Shown: piece by piece, positions 47,006 through 53,647 of the stretch
Layout of the letters: the number at the start of each line of letters is the position of its first letter
Numbering within the stretch: position 1 is the first letter of the stretch
DNA from: a virus
Length of the DNA: 53,647 nt
IMG/VR virus record: IMGVR_UViG_3300042905_002653
Location: 1 to 53,647 of that record
Strand: one strand, 5' to 3'
Notes under the pieces: model-generated
Seen by the model: the letters and a program-made list of their open reading frames with translations, nothing else
What the model was told of the DNA's origin: nothing
The model's database searches: none
Translations under genes and position numbers: made by a program

Positions 47006-47785
47006 TCACAAGGCTACCGGGGGGCTCCATAGGCGGACAGTCTGGTTTTCGAGGTCGTATTCACCAGCGCGAAGGATGCGTGCGCAGCGTGCCTGGGTGA
47101 TGGCGTAGTGCTCACCGAAGCCTTTTTTCTCAAAGGCCTTGAGCACGGCCTGCCACATCTGCAGCTCACTGGTGCAGCCGGCCAGCGCCTTCTGAGCCGT
47201 CACCGGGCCATAGCCCGGGCAGCCGGGGTAGTTGTCGCTGGCGTCGCCGGTGAGGGTCTGGGCGTAGAACGCCAGGTCGGCATCGAGCAGGTTCACCTCC
47301 TGCAGCTCACCGTTGCGCAGGTGCAGGCCAGGCAGGGTGAGCATGTCCTTGTCGATCGAGCAGATCACGTCGCCCCACTCATGGAGCACGCCCAGCACGT
47401 CGTCGCCTTCGAGGTCGGGCAGCTCGGCGGTCTGCCACCCCCGGGCCGGGCCGGCCTTGGTCACCCAGTCCACCAGCTGCCGGTAGCCGGCGGGCTTGCG
47501 GTACTTCTTGCGGTTGGCCTTGTACTGGGGCCACACGCCATAGCGAAAGCTGGTGCGGCTGCCGAACACCAGCACTGGCTGATGATCGGGGAGGGTGTCG
47601 CGGATCTCGCCGATGGCGTCCTGGAACAGTGCCTGGGCATCGCCGTGGCGACAGGTGTAGGTCCAGTCATCGGGCGCCCATTCCGTCTCCACTTTGCAGG
47701 CTGCAGCAGCCCGGAACAGGTAGACCTCCGCATCAATCAGGGCTTTCACTCCCTCCCACAGCGGTGGGCAGTTGGGCGTGGTCAT
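47006..47785 (-). CDS. 5'-3' exonuclease (T7 gp6/FEN family)
   Basis: 259 residues. Metal-binding acids are in ALIDAEVYLF, DLEGDDVLGVLHEW, CSIDKDML and LTGDASDNYPG, and the helix-3-turn-helix is GYGPVTAQKALAG. It removes primers and degrades host DNA during replication. Its first nine residues (MTTPNCPPL) match the start of family A proteins, suggesting a swapped 5' end. ATGA overlap with the family B-A fusion gene. Confidence 0.88.
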   Translation of the reverse strand: MTTPNCPPLWEGVKALIDAEVYLFRAAAACKVETEWAPDDWTYTCRHGDAQALFQDAIGEIRDTLPDHQPVLVFGSRTSFRYGVWPQYKANRKKYRKPAGYRQLVDWVTKAGPARGWQTAELPDLEGDDVLGVLHEWGDVICSIDKDMLTLPGLHLRNGELQEVNLLDADLAFYAQTLTGDASDNYPGCPGYGPVTAQKALAGCTSELQMWQAVLKAFEKKGFGEHYAITQARCARILRAGEYDLENQTVRLWSPPVAL

Positions 47786-48696
47786 GGCCGGGCCTCCAGT
47801 TCGTTGGCGATGGCGAGATTCCGTTGACGCTCGGACTCCACACCATCGCGGAATGGCCAGTAGCTATCGCCTACCACATGGGCGGGCACTCCGCCGGCCC
47901 GCCCCGCAGCAGCGCGAAGGGCGGCGGCAGCGATCCTGTGGTTTTCATCCATGAAGTCCATGTTGACTTCATACATTGCGTCGGACACCGCCTGCGCAGC
48001 GGGCGACAGCGGCGGGCGGTTGGGGGTGATCATGACTGCACCTCCCCCCGCAGGCACCGGCAGGGCGTGGGAGGGGAGCAACCAGCCGGCGTACGCCATG
48101 GATGGCGGGATCATTAGCCAACACGGCGGGCCATCTGGCGGACACCACCAGCACTCGCCGTCTAGGTCAAGCCACCCGCCCCGCTCCCAAGGCCGCTCAG
48201 TCACCGGCACCGGCACCACCACCGGCACGGGCGTGGGGTGCTGCTGCTGGAATAACTCGGCGGCGCGGTGGCATTTGGCACCTTCGGAGTATTGGCCAAG
48301 ATCCCTCCATTCCCTGGCGCTTGTCTGCAACCACGCCACCAACTCCGTCACCTCCCCCTCGGCGGGCGGGGTGGGCTGGCGGCCCCAGCGGGCGAGGGCC
48401 TGGCGCTGTGCCCAGACAATGATTTCATCGAGGCCCAACTCGTCCCAGCCGTTGGCCGCGTCGGCTTGGGCGTTCCACGCTGCCGCCAGCTGATCCAGCC
48501 CCAGTAGTTCCGCATCGCCAGGCTCCCCAGCGACGGCGGCCGGTTCCCTGCCCTCGGGCACAGCCGGTCCATCCGCCGACAATGCAGCGCAGGCGGCATA
48601 GAACGAATCGCTCCACGCAGGCACAGGTCCGTTCGGGTCGGATGCAGGCAGTCGGGCAATCAGCCGCTCCATCGCGGCGCGGATCGGGTCAGTCAT
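47782..48696 (-). CDS. family B-family A fusion protein
   Basis: 304 residues. Residues 1-118 are identical to the left family B gene (inside the long repeat), 119-~220 are unique with a WWCPPDGPPCWL segment, and from about residue 222 (MITPNRPPLSPAAQAVSDAM) it continues as a family A protein ending NLAIANELEARP. At the left locus the corresponding genes are separate (2055-2720 and 1795-2058). Either a stop was lost here or an ancestral fusion was split. Function unknown. Confidence 0.65.
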   Translation of the reverse strand: MTDPIRAAMERLIARLPASDPNGPVPAWSDSFYAACAALSADGPAVPEGREPAAVAGEPGDAELLGLDQLAAAWNAQADAANGWDELGLDEIIVWAQRQALARWGRQPTPPAEGEVTELVAWLQTSAREWRDLGQYSEGAKCHRAAELFQQQHPTPVPVVVPVPVTERPWERGGWLDLDGECWWCPPDGPPCWLMIPPSMAYAGWLLPSHALPVPAGGGAVMITPNRPPLSPAAQAVSDAMYEVNMDFMDENHRIAAAALRAAAGRAGGVPAHVVGDSYWPFRDGVESERQRNLAIANELEARP

Positions 48697-48869
48697 GATT
48701 CATCTCCAGGAATAAAGAACTCACAAAAAAACGTGATAATCAACGGCGGCTCCAGGAACACCTCACCACCAGCAGCAGTGCGCCGCTGGCAGGTCTGGCA
48801 CTCCTCCAGCCAATCCTCAGGGCCATCGCCGAACCCTCGGCAGCGCTCGATGTTGGCAGGGAGGGTCAT
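48693..48869 (-). CDS. small Cys-motif protein (58 aa), right copy
   Basis: Identical to 2717-2893 ([10 protein letters not shown] start, ECQTCQRR motif), with the same ATGA overlaps. Confidence 0.6.
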   Translation of the reverse strand: MTLPANIERCRGFGDGPEDWLEECQTCQRRTAAGGEVFLEPPLIITFFCEFFIPGDES

Positions 48870-49324
48870 GTTTCTGACTCCGGTGAAGTGGTGGGGGTAA
48901 CGAGATTGCGCACAGCCCAGTCACGAACAGATCGCCAGCGGCGGCGGCGTGACTGCTCATCGTTGCGCTCGTCGTGGTACTCGTTTTCGGAAACAACGGC
49001 ATGAGCAAGGGTTTCGCTGATGTCAAACGGTTCAGCCAGATCGCGCCAATCCACGTCTGGATCAGTCGGATCAAACCGCAGCGGCACAGCATCGGCACCT
49101 CGTTGAATCCTTACGGCACCCAGGGCGCAGACGCAGCCGGTTTCGGGATCCTCCAACGATCCGGCTGCCAGCTCTGGCACCGGCAGAGCATCCAAGCCGG
49201 CGATCAGATCACGCAGCAGTCGTTGACCACGGCGGCCACGGATGGCGCTTCGCATCGCTCCAGCGGCCTGGCCCTCCATCCACGGCTCATAGTCGTAGTC
49301 GTCGGAATCGTAGTAGCGGCTCAC
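48866..49324 (-). CDS. phage hypothetical protein (152 aa), right copy
   Basis: Identical to 2890-3348; acidic Tyr-rich N-terminus and [13 protein letters not shown] core. Two unchanged copies suggest either a recent duplication or an assembly effect. Confidence 0.65.
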   Translation of the reverse strand: MSRYYDSDDYDYEPWMEGQAAGAMRSAIRGRRGQRLLRDLIAGLDALPVPELAAGSLEDPETGCVCALGAVRIQRGADAVPLRFDPTDPDVDWRDLAEPFDISETLAHAVVSENEYHDERNDEQSRRRRWRSVRDWAVRNLVTPTTSPESET

Positions 49325-49956
49325 AGCCCCACCTCCACACCAGCCGCATCAATCACGCTTTGCAGGTATTTCGTAGCCTCCTTGTTGGTGTCATAGAAAT
49401 GCCCAGCCGCCTCCACTCCCAGCAGATACAAACCAGCCATGTGAACGCCAACTGCTGTTTCAAGCACGCAGCCAACTTCACCGGCCAGATGAACAGCCCA
49501 GCCGCTTATGCAGTGGGTCGTTTCGCAGGTGTGCCAGTCGTTCATGTACAGTGCACCCGGCTGCAGCGCAGCTCGGGCTACGGCGAGCAATCGAGCGGGA
49601 GCGTCTGCGGCAATTTTGAGTCCAATGACGCCGCTGAGGTTGGCGCCGCTGAGGTCGGCGCGCGTGAGGTTGGCGCCCGTGAGGTAGGCGCGCGTGAGGT
49701 TGGCGCCGCTGAGGTCGGCGCCCGTGAGGTCGGCGCCCGTGAGGTTGGCGCGCGTGAGGTAGGCGCTAGGTCTTTGCAGTCGCTTACCCGTGCTCGAATC
49801 ACTCAGCCACTGCGCGTGCAGTGCCAGGTCATCGGCTGTGATTGTGTCGGTGCTCATGGTGCGAAAGGGTGGGTTGATGAACAGTTGGCCTTCATGCAGG
49901 AATCCGCCGGTGCCCAGGCTGGGCGGATACCAGGTGCCGGCGGTGGTGATGGTCAT
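49321..49956 (-). CDS. pentapeptide-repeat protein, right copy
   Basis: Identical to 3345-3980; alternative start ATG 49857. About nine pentapeptides, then the [13 protein letters not shown] domain. Together with 52319-52900 the right block has two pentapeptide genes only 2.4 kb apart. Confidence 0.75.
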   Translation of the reverse strand: MTITTAGTWYPPSLGTGGFLHEGQLFINPPFRTMSTDTITADDLALHAQWLSDSSTGKRLQRPSAYLTRANLTGADLTGADLSGANLTRAYLTGANLTRADLSGANLSGVIGLKIAADAPARLLAVARAALQPGALYMNDWHTCETTHCISGWAVHLAGEVGCVLETAVGVHMAGLYLLGVEAAGHFYDTNKEATKYLQSVIDAAGVEVGL

Positions 49957-50135
49957 GCCGCCACCCCCTTGAAGCGGCTCAGGATGTGCTCTCGGTAGTT
50001 GAAGAACTGCGCCTCTGCTGGTGGTGCACCAGATGGCAGCCAATCGGCATGGAGATGAGACCATTCCCGCCAACAGCCCGATGCCCAACACCAGTGGCGG
50101 CCATTCATCTGGGCATGGTCAAGGTGGGGGGTCAT
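49953..50135 (-). CDS. small hypothetical protein (60 aa), right copy
   Basis: Identical to 3977-4159; ATGA-coupled on both sides. Confidence 0.55.
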   Translation of the reverse strand: MTPHLDHAQMNGRHWCWASGCWREWSHLHADWLPSGAPPAEAQFFNYREHILSRFKGVAA

Positions 50136-51565
50136 GCCGCCACCTCATGCCGCCTGCGCTGCTTCGGCCGGCGGTGCTGCTCCGGCAGCACCTGGCCCTT
50201 GATTCGCGCATACCTCGCGTTCACCGCCGCCCAGACTTCCTCGTCCTTGAACTCGAAGTGCACCGTGCCCTTCTTGTATGCACGGAACCGGAAGAAGCCC
50301 CACTCATACCACTTACCAGGCCAGAACACACCATCAGCAGGCTTGACGGGTTGGCCCACCTCGTCGTACTTCCGGCCGGTGATGAAACACAGCGCCTTGA
50401 TCAGGTCCTGGATCTCATCCGCCTGGCTGCCGTAGGTCAGCACCCGTACGTACTCGCCGCACCATGCTGGTTCAGCCATGTAGGACCGGATGAAGCGCCG
50501 GTTGAGCATGTAACCCGAGTTGGTCACCCAGCCCTCCACACCGAACCGGTTCCCCTTGGTGTGCTTCGTCAGGCTGTCGATCGCCTGCTCTACCGCACGA
50601 TCCACCCTGGCCTCTTGCGTGCCGGCGACGATCTGCAGCATCCGGTAGATGTTCCGCTCGGTGAACGGGATCCGGCTCTGTTTCTCCACGAACTGGTTGA
50701 TGTCCTTGGCCAGCTGCGACGTGGCCAGCTGCGTCGGCAGGAACTCAGCGAAGACGTGTTTCCATGCCGCCTTCTGCAGATCCTTCCTGAACCGGTTGCG
50801 CGTTACCGGTGCACCTTCGACGGTGGCCTGTAAGCCCAGCTCCTGGCCGAAGAACCCATCCAGCACGCTGCGCAGCCTGGTGCCGGCCTCCACCTGCTCA
50901 TCGAAAATCCGGCACGCCTCCACATACCGCTGCACGATGTCACTGCTGCGGCGGTACTGGATCAACCCCTCGCCTTGGGCCTCGATGTCGTCGGGGCCTA
51001 GGTAGAAGCCGTCGAACTCATCAGCGCCGCTTACACGTTGGCCAGGCTTGGTGAGCCGCACCAGCCCGACGCTCACCTTGGTGGGACGCTCGGCGGTGGT
51101 GAAGCACTCGCCCAGATCGTCCAGGCTGCCGTATGCCTCGATCAGCTTGGCCAGCTGTAGCTGCAGCCCACGGAACACGCCTGAGACGGTGTTCCAGTTG
51201 CACAGCGCCACGATCTCGCACCCAGGCGGGGCGATCTCCCAAGCGTGCAAAATGTGGGCCTCGTCCGCCGAGAACGGCGGGTTCATCACGATCAGCTCGA
51301 TGTGGCTGACCTGATGGGCCTCCACCAGCAGGAAGTCATGCCCCAGGTAGTAACCGCCCCGCAGGCTGGTCAGCATGTCCCGCAGCTGCGGTTCCTTCTC
51401 GCACCACAGCACCTCCGCCGCGCCACGCTCCAGGCACTCCCGCACCAGGTTCCCTGAGCCGGCGCTGGGCTCCAGCACCGTCTTGCCCCGCAGGTCGAGC
51501 GGGTCGAGCATCTCGGCCGCTACCTCGGGTGGGGTGGGGTAGAAGTCGGGGTTCAGGAAACTCAT
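50132..51565 (-). CDS. N6-adenine methyltransferase-like protein, right copy
   Basis: 477 residues, MSFLNPDFYPTPPEVAAEML at the start; from the Asn of NPDF on it is identical to 4156-5583 (motif I EPSAGSG, motif IV NPPF). Here the start codon overlaps the upstream stop (ATGA at 51562-51565), the usual coupling, whereas the left copy has an 8-base overlap with the ASCH gene. The right copy may therefore be the original arrangement (inference). Confidence 0.8.
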   Translation of the reverse strand: MSFLNPDFYPTPPEVAAEMLDPLDLRGKTVLEPSAGSGNLVRECLERGAAEVLWCEKEPQLRDMLTSLRGGYYLGHDFLLVEAHQVSHIELIVMNPPFSADEAHILHAWEIAPPGCEIVALCNWNTVSGVFRGLQLQLAKLIEAYGSLDDLGECFTTAERPTKVSVGLVRLTKPGQRVSGADEFDGFYLGPDDIEAQGEGLIQYRRSSDIVQRYVEACRIFDEQVEAGTRLRSVLDGFFGQELGLQATVEGAPVTRNRFRKDLQKAAWKHVFAEFLPTQLATSQLAKDINQFVEKQSRIPFTERNIYRMLQIVAGTQEARVDRAVEQAIDSLTKHTKGNRFGVEGWVTNSGYMLNRRFIRSYMAEPAWCGEYVRVLTYGSQADEIQDLIKALCFITGRKYDEVGQPVKPADGVFWPGKWYEWGFFRFRAYKKGTVHFEFKDEEVWAAVNARYARIKGQVLPEQHRRPKQRRRHEVAA

Positions 51566-51942
51566 CCCACCCCCCGCAGATGCAGCGCCTTGCCAGTGCC
51601 GCTACACGCACCGCACTCCCGGTAGGTGGTGCCATTGATGCCGGTTGACTTGACCTGCTGGCCGCTGCCGCCGCAGTGACTGCACAGCCCGGTCTCGTTC
51701 TCCCAGCAGATGCGGGCCTGTTTCACCTCGTCGGCGGTGATCACAACCCGTTCCAGCTGGCCCAGCGGTGCCCACTTCGGCCGGCCTTTCCGTGGTCCGC
51801 GTGAGTAGGTGCCGATCGGCACAGCGCCACGCAGGTAGAACCCCAGGTCGCGGTCAAGGCAGCCATAGATCCGTGGCTGCCAGTCAGCAGGCAGGCCATG
51901 TACACGCCGCGCTGCAATGGCGTGGATGTCGGGTGCACTCAC
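51562..51942 (-). CDS. DnaJ-type zinc-finger protein
   Basis: 126 residues. C-terminal CSHCGGSGQQV and CGACSGTGKAL are CxxCxGxG motifs as in the DnaJ zinc finger. The N-terminal ~80 residues have WAPLGQLERVVITADEVKQA and no known domain. It could bind nucleic acid or a protein partner. ATGA-coupled with the methylase. Confidence 0.65.
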   Translation of the reverse strand: MSAPDIHAIAARRVHGLPADWQPRIYGCLDRDLGFYLRGAVPIGTYSRGPRKGRPKWAPLGQLERVVITADEVKQARICWENETGLCSHCGGSGQQVKSTGINGTTYRECGACSGTGKALHLRGVG

Positions 51943-52142
51943 CTCCCCACCTCCTGCAGCACACGCCGCAGCAGCTCAGCCATGCTCTCACCAGGCATCA
52001 AAAACGCCCTGAGCCGTTCCACTTCCGTAAGCGGAAGCACCACCGTTAAACGGCGGGTTTCTCCTTTTGTCATTGCTTGATCACTCGTTGGTGGTTGTGT
52101 AGCCAGCCGCTCCATCGCGGCGATCGTGGAGGGGTCAATCAT
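51939..52142 (-). CDS. ribbon-helix-helix-like small protein
   Basis: 67 residues from ATG 52142. The C-terminal 40 residues (RRLTVVLPLTEVERLRAFLM then ESMAELLRRVLQEV) fit a ribbon-helix-helix DNA-binding fold. The first ~20 residues, MIDPSTIAAMERLATQPPTS, resemble the start of the family B genes. ATG 52073 (MTKGETRRL) is an alternative start without that segment. Possible local regulator. Confidence 0.55.
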   Translation of the reverse strand: MIDPSTIAAMERLATQPPTSDQAMTKGETRRLTVVLPLTEVERLRAFLMPGESMAELLRRVLQEVGR

Positions 52143-52326
52143 CAATCGCGCTCCATTCACCGCACCACCGCACCGCAGGGCACCGTGCTGGGTACTGCGG
52201 GCTGGTGCTCGGCCTCGGCGCATGACGGCAACACAGATTCACCGTCAAGTTGTCATCACTGGCGCGTCGCCAATAGCGACAGTTGAAACAACTCTGCTGT
52301 TCCATTGGCGGGTAACGATCAGCCAT
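52135..52326 (-). CDS. small Cys-rich protein, family C
   Basis: 63 residues from ATG 52326; SCFNCRYWRR, CCRHAPRP and RWCGEW match 8148-8357. It overlaps both neighbours by 8 bases. Probable zinc-binding protein of unknown role. Confidence 0.6.
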   Translation of the reverse strand: MADRYPPMEQQSCFNCRYWRRASDDNLTVNLCCRHAPRPSTSPQYPARCPAVRWCGEWSAIDD

Positions 52327-52900
52327 CAGCCACCACCCCGCGCAAATACTCCAGCGCCTTCTCATTCCTGTCATAGAAATGCTGATGCGCTTCTGTCCCT
52401 AGCAACAACAACCCAGCAAGTTCTGGACCCATCATTGACTCCATCAGCCGGCCAGGTTCGCCCGCCAAGTGAATAGCCCAGCCCGCAATGCAATGCGTGG
52501 TGCCGCATGTATGCCAATTGGACATCTGCAGCGCATCAGGTTGTAATGCTGCAGCGGCTACAGCTTTCAGGCGATCAGCTGCATCGGCTGCTATTGGTAG
52601 GCCGACGGCATCGCGCAGGTCGGCACCCCGCAGGAAGGCACCCCGCAGGACGGCATCCCGCAGGACGGCATCGCGCAGGACGGCACCCCGCAGGACGGCA
52701 TCGCGCAGGAAGGCATCGCGCAGGACGGCACCCCGCAGGAAGGCATCGCGCAGGTCGGAATCGCGCAGGTCGGCATCGCGCAGGAAGGCATCGCGCAGGT
52801 CGGAATCGCGCAGGTCGGCCCCGACTTTCACCAGTCGCACACCATCAGGTTCGCCGCGCAGCGATTTGGCGTGCAGCTCTAGTTCCTGTGCTGTAATCAT
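52319..52900 (-). CDS. pentapeptide-repeat protein, divergent paralogue
   Basis: 193 residues. N-terminal segment MITAQELELHAKSLRGEPDG, then about 14 pentapeptides of the type (A/D/V/F)LRDA or LRGA, then the shared C-terminal domain WHTCGTTHCIAGWAIHLAGE. More repeats than the 3345/49321 protein but the same organisation, so repeat number is evolving. Coupled by ATGA to the upstream gene. Confidence 0.75.
   Translation of the reverse strand: MITAQELELHAKSLRGEPDGVRLVKVGADLRDSDLRDAFLRDADLRDSDLRDAFLRGAVLRDAFLRDAVLRGAVLRDAVLRDAVLRGAFLRGADLRDAVGLPIAADAADRLKAVAAAALQPDALQMSNWHTCGTTHCIAGWAIHLAGEPGRLMESMMGPELAGLLLLGTEAHQHFYDRNEKALEYLRGVVADG
52612..52823. repeat. 15-base repeats encoding pentapeptides
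   Basis: About 14 units around CGCAGGACGGCATCG on the plus strand; units differ in 1-4 bases. They encode the repeats of 52319-52900. Confidence 0.85.
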
Positions 52901-53172
52901 TGGTTGTCTCCGTTGTTGGTCTCTGTTGCCACCACCCCGCGCAACGAGCGCAACAGGATCGTGTTCATCCCCGCGCCGTTCAACTGGCCAATCTGTGCAT
53001 CGATCAGCGCCAGCACCCTGAACCGTTCAGCCATCGTCGCCTCTACCCAAGCAGCCCTCACACGGTCGTCCACAGTGAGGGTCTCCATCGCATGGGCTGT
53101 TGCGGTCTCCCGTTGCTCTAGCTCCAGCAGCAACGTGTCGAGCTGCTGCTTTACCTGTGTGATGTTGTCCAT
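52897..53172 (-). CDS. coiled-coil hypothetical protein (91 aa)
   Basis: MDNITQVKQQLDTLLLELEQ is a clear coiled coil, followed by helices and RSLRGVVATETNNGDNQ. It follows ssb by two bases and is probably co-translated. Unknown. Confidence 0.55.
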   Translation of the reverse strand: MDNITQVKQQLDTLLLELEQRETATAHAMETLTVDDRVRAAWVEATMAERFRVLALIDAQIGQLNGAGMNTILLRSLRGVVATETNNGDNQ

Positions 53173-53174
53173 GA

Positions 53175-53561
53175 TCAGAACGGCGGATCTTCGTCAGGCA
53201 CATACCCGCCGCCACCGTTGCTGGCTGGTGCGGCCGGATGGCTCTCGTTGTCACCCTTGCTGCCAAGCAGGCTCAGGCGCTCCACGTTCACCACGAACTT
53301 CTGCCGTTTTTCACCGGTCGTCTTGTCCACCCACCGCTCGGTAGACAGCCGACCGGTCACAGCAATCTGGCTGCCCTTCTTCACATAATCAGCCGCGATC
53401 TGTGCAGTCTTGCCCCAGATCTTCAACTCAAACCAGTCCGGCTCATCACCTTTCTTGGCAGCATTCACCGCCAAGCTCAGATTGGCAACCATGCTGCCGC
53501 TCTCGAAATACTTAAGCTCCGGGTCGCGGCCGGCCCGGCCGACCAAAGTGATCACATTCAT
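53175..53561 (-). CDS. ssb: single-stranded DNA-binding protein, cyanobacterial type
   Basis: 128 residues. NVITLVGRAGRDPELKYFES and EPDWFELKIWGKTAQIAADY, then VKKGSQIAVTGRLSTERW, are the bacterial SSB OB fold in the form typical of cyanobacteria; the C-terminus DEDPPF is the partner-binding tip. It binds replication intermediates and recruits repair and replication proteins. It is a second, unrelated SSB beside the gp2.5-like one and was probably taken from a host. Confidence 0.9.
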   Translation of the reverse strand: MNVITLVGRAGRDPELKYFESGSMVANLSLAVNAAKKGDEPDWFELKIWGKTAQIAADYVKKGSQIAVTGRLSTERWVDKTTGEKRQKFVVNVERLSLLGSKGDNESHPAAPASNGGGGYVPDEDPPF

Positions 53562-53590
53562 GGGATTTCAGTTCTGGAAGTGGATGGTAA

Positions 53591-53647
53591 TCAGTCAGCC
53601 CAACCGGCAGGTGCCGGGGCTGTCTCTGCTGGTGCTGGTTCGGCGGT
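53591..53647 (-). CDS. partial gene at right window edge
   Basis: The last 18 codons of a minus-strand frame ending AETAPAPAGWAD. Ala/Pro-rich tail; the body lies outside the window, so no function can be given. Confidence 0.45.
   Translation of the reverse strand, partial: TAEPAPAETAPAPAGWAD

Larger units (their letters stand above)
48342..51553. repeat. 3.2-kb direct repeat, right copy
   Basis: Same as 2366-5577 with an offset of 45,976. Carries five complete coding frames plus the 5' part of the family B gene. Flanked on the right by the DnaJ-type zinc-finger gene instead of the ASCH gene. Confidence 0.95.

Noticed and set aside
1-53647. Circular contig with overlapping ends
   Set aside because: Flanks of the two 3.2-kb copies differ on both sides, and bases 1-220 do not match the right end.

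Overview
The window looks like a T7-like podovirus (Autographiviridae type) with temperate features that probably infects a GC-rich unicellular cyanobacterium of the Synechococcus/Cyanobium kind. The phage assignment rests on a single-subunit RNA polymerase, a T7-order virion cluster (portal, scaffold, capsid, tail tubes A and B, gp13- to gp15/16-like internal proteins, gp17-like fibre) and a T7-like large terminase. The host is inferred from the cyanobacterial-type SSB at 53175-53561, the high GC content, and scattered HIP1 octamers (for example 14827-14834 and 19644-19651). No photosynthesis gene is present. Nearly all genes are on the minus strand and many are joined by ATGA stop/start overlaps.

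Layout by coordinate. 1-9335: accessory and replication-side genes, read leftwards: gp2.5-like SSB, RusA-like resolvase, a zinc-ribbon protein, an ASCH protein, an adenine-methylase-like protein, a pentapeptide-repeat protein and many tiny coupled genes. 9401-11803: RNA polymerase. 11816-12076: a non-coding region with an attP-like character. 12077-16340: integrase, two winged-helix regulators, small membrane proteins and an ArdC-like antirestriction protein. 16341-17166: a divergent intergenic region. 17167-20944: a plus-strand block with a RepL-like protein, a small protein, the large terminase and a C39-like lysin, with the small terminase convergent inside it. 20747-22024: tiny membrane proteins, probably the holin region. 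22071-27999: fibre and tail genes. 28048-46998: virion cluster. 47006-47785: 5'-3' exonuclease. 47782-53647: a second accessory block ending in ssb.

A 3.2-kb direct repeat (2366-5577 and 48342-51553) that appears perfect carries the methylase, pentapeptide and three small genes twice. The flanks of the two copies differ, so it is not simple circular overlap. DNA polymerase and primase-helicase are not visible and presumably lie beyond both window ends.

The strongest undescribed signal is a dispersed palindrome, TCTGCA-N4-TGCAGA. I found 13 copies, three of them perfect, all between genes or at gene starts, in front of most transcription units: RNA polymerase, SSB, regulators, terminases/lysin, tail genes, capsid, tail tube A and fibre. 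It could be the phage promoter or an operator network, or a stem-loop acting on the mRNA. Other signals are repeated hairpin-plus-CACC leaders, paired CCTAG hairpins, shuffled N-terminal segments among small genes, and mutually exclusive hairpins in front of the capsid gene.
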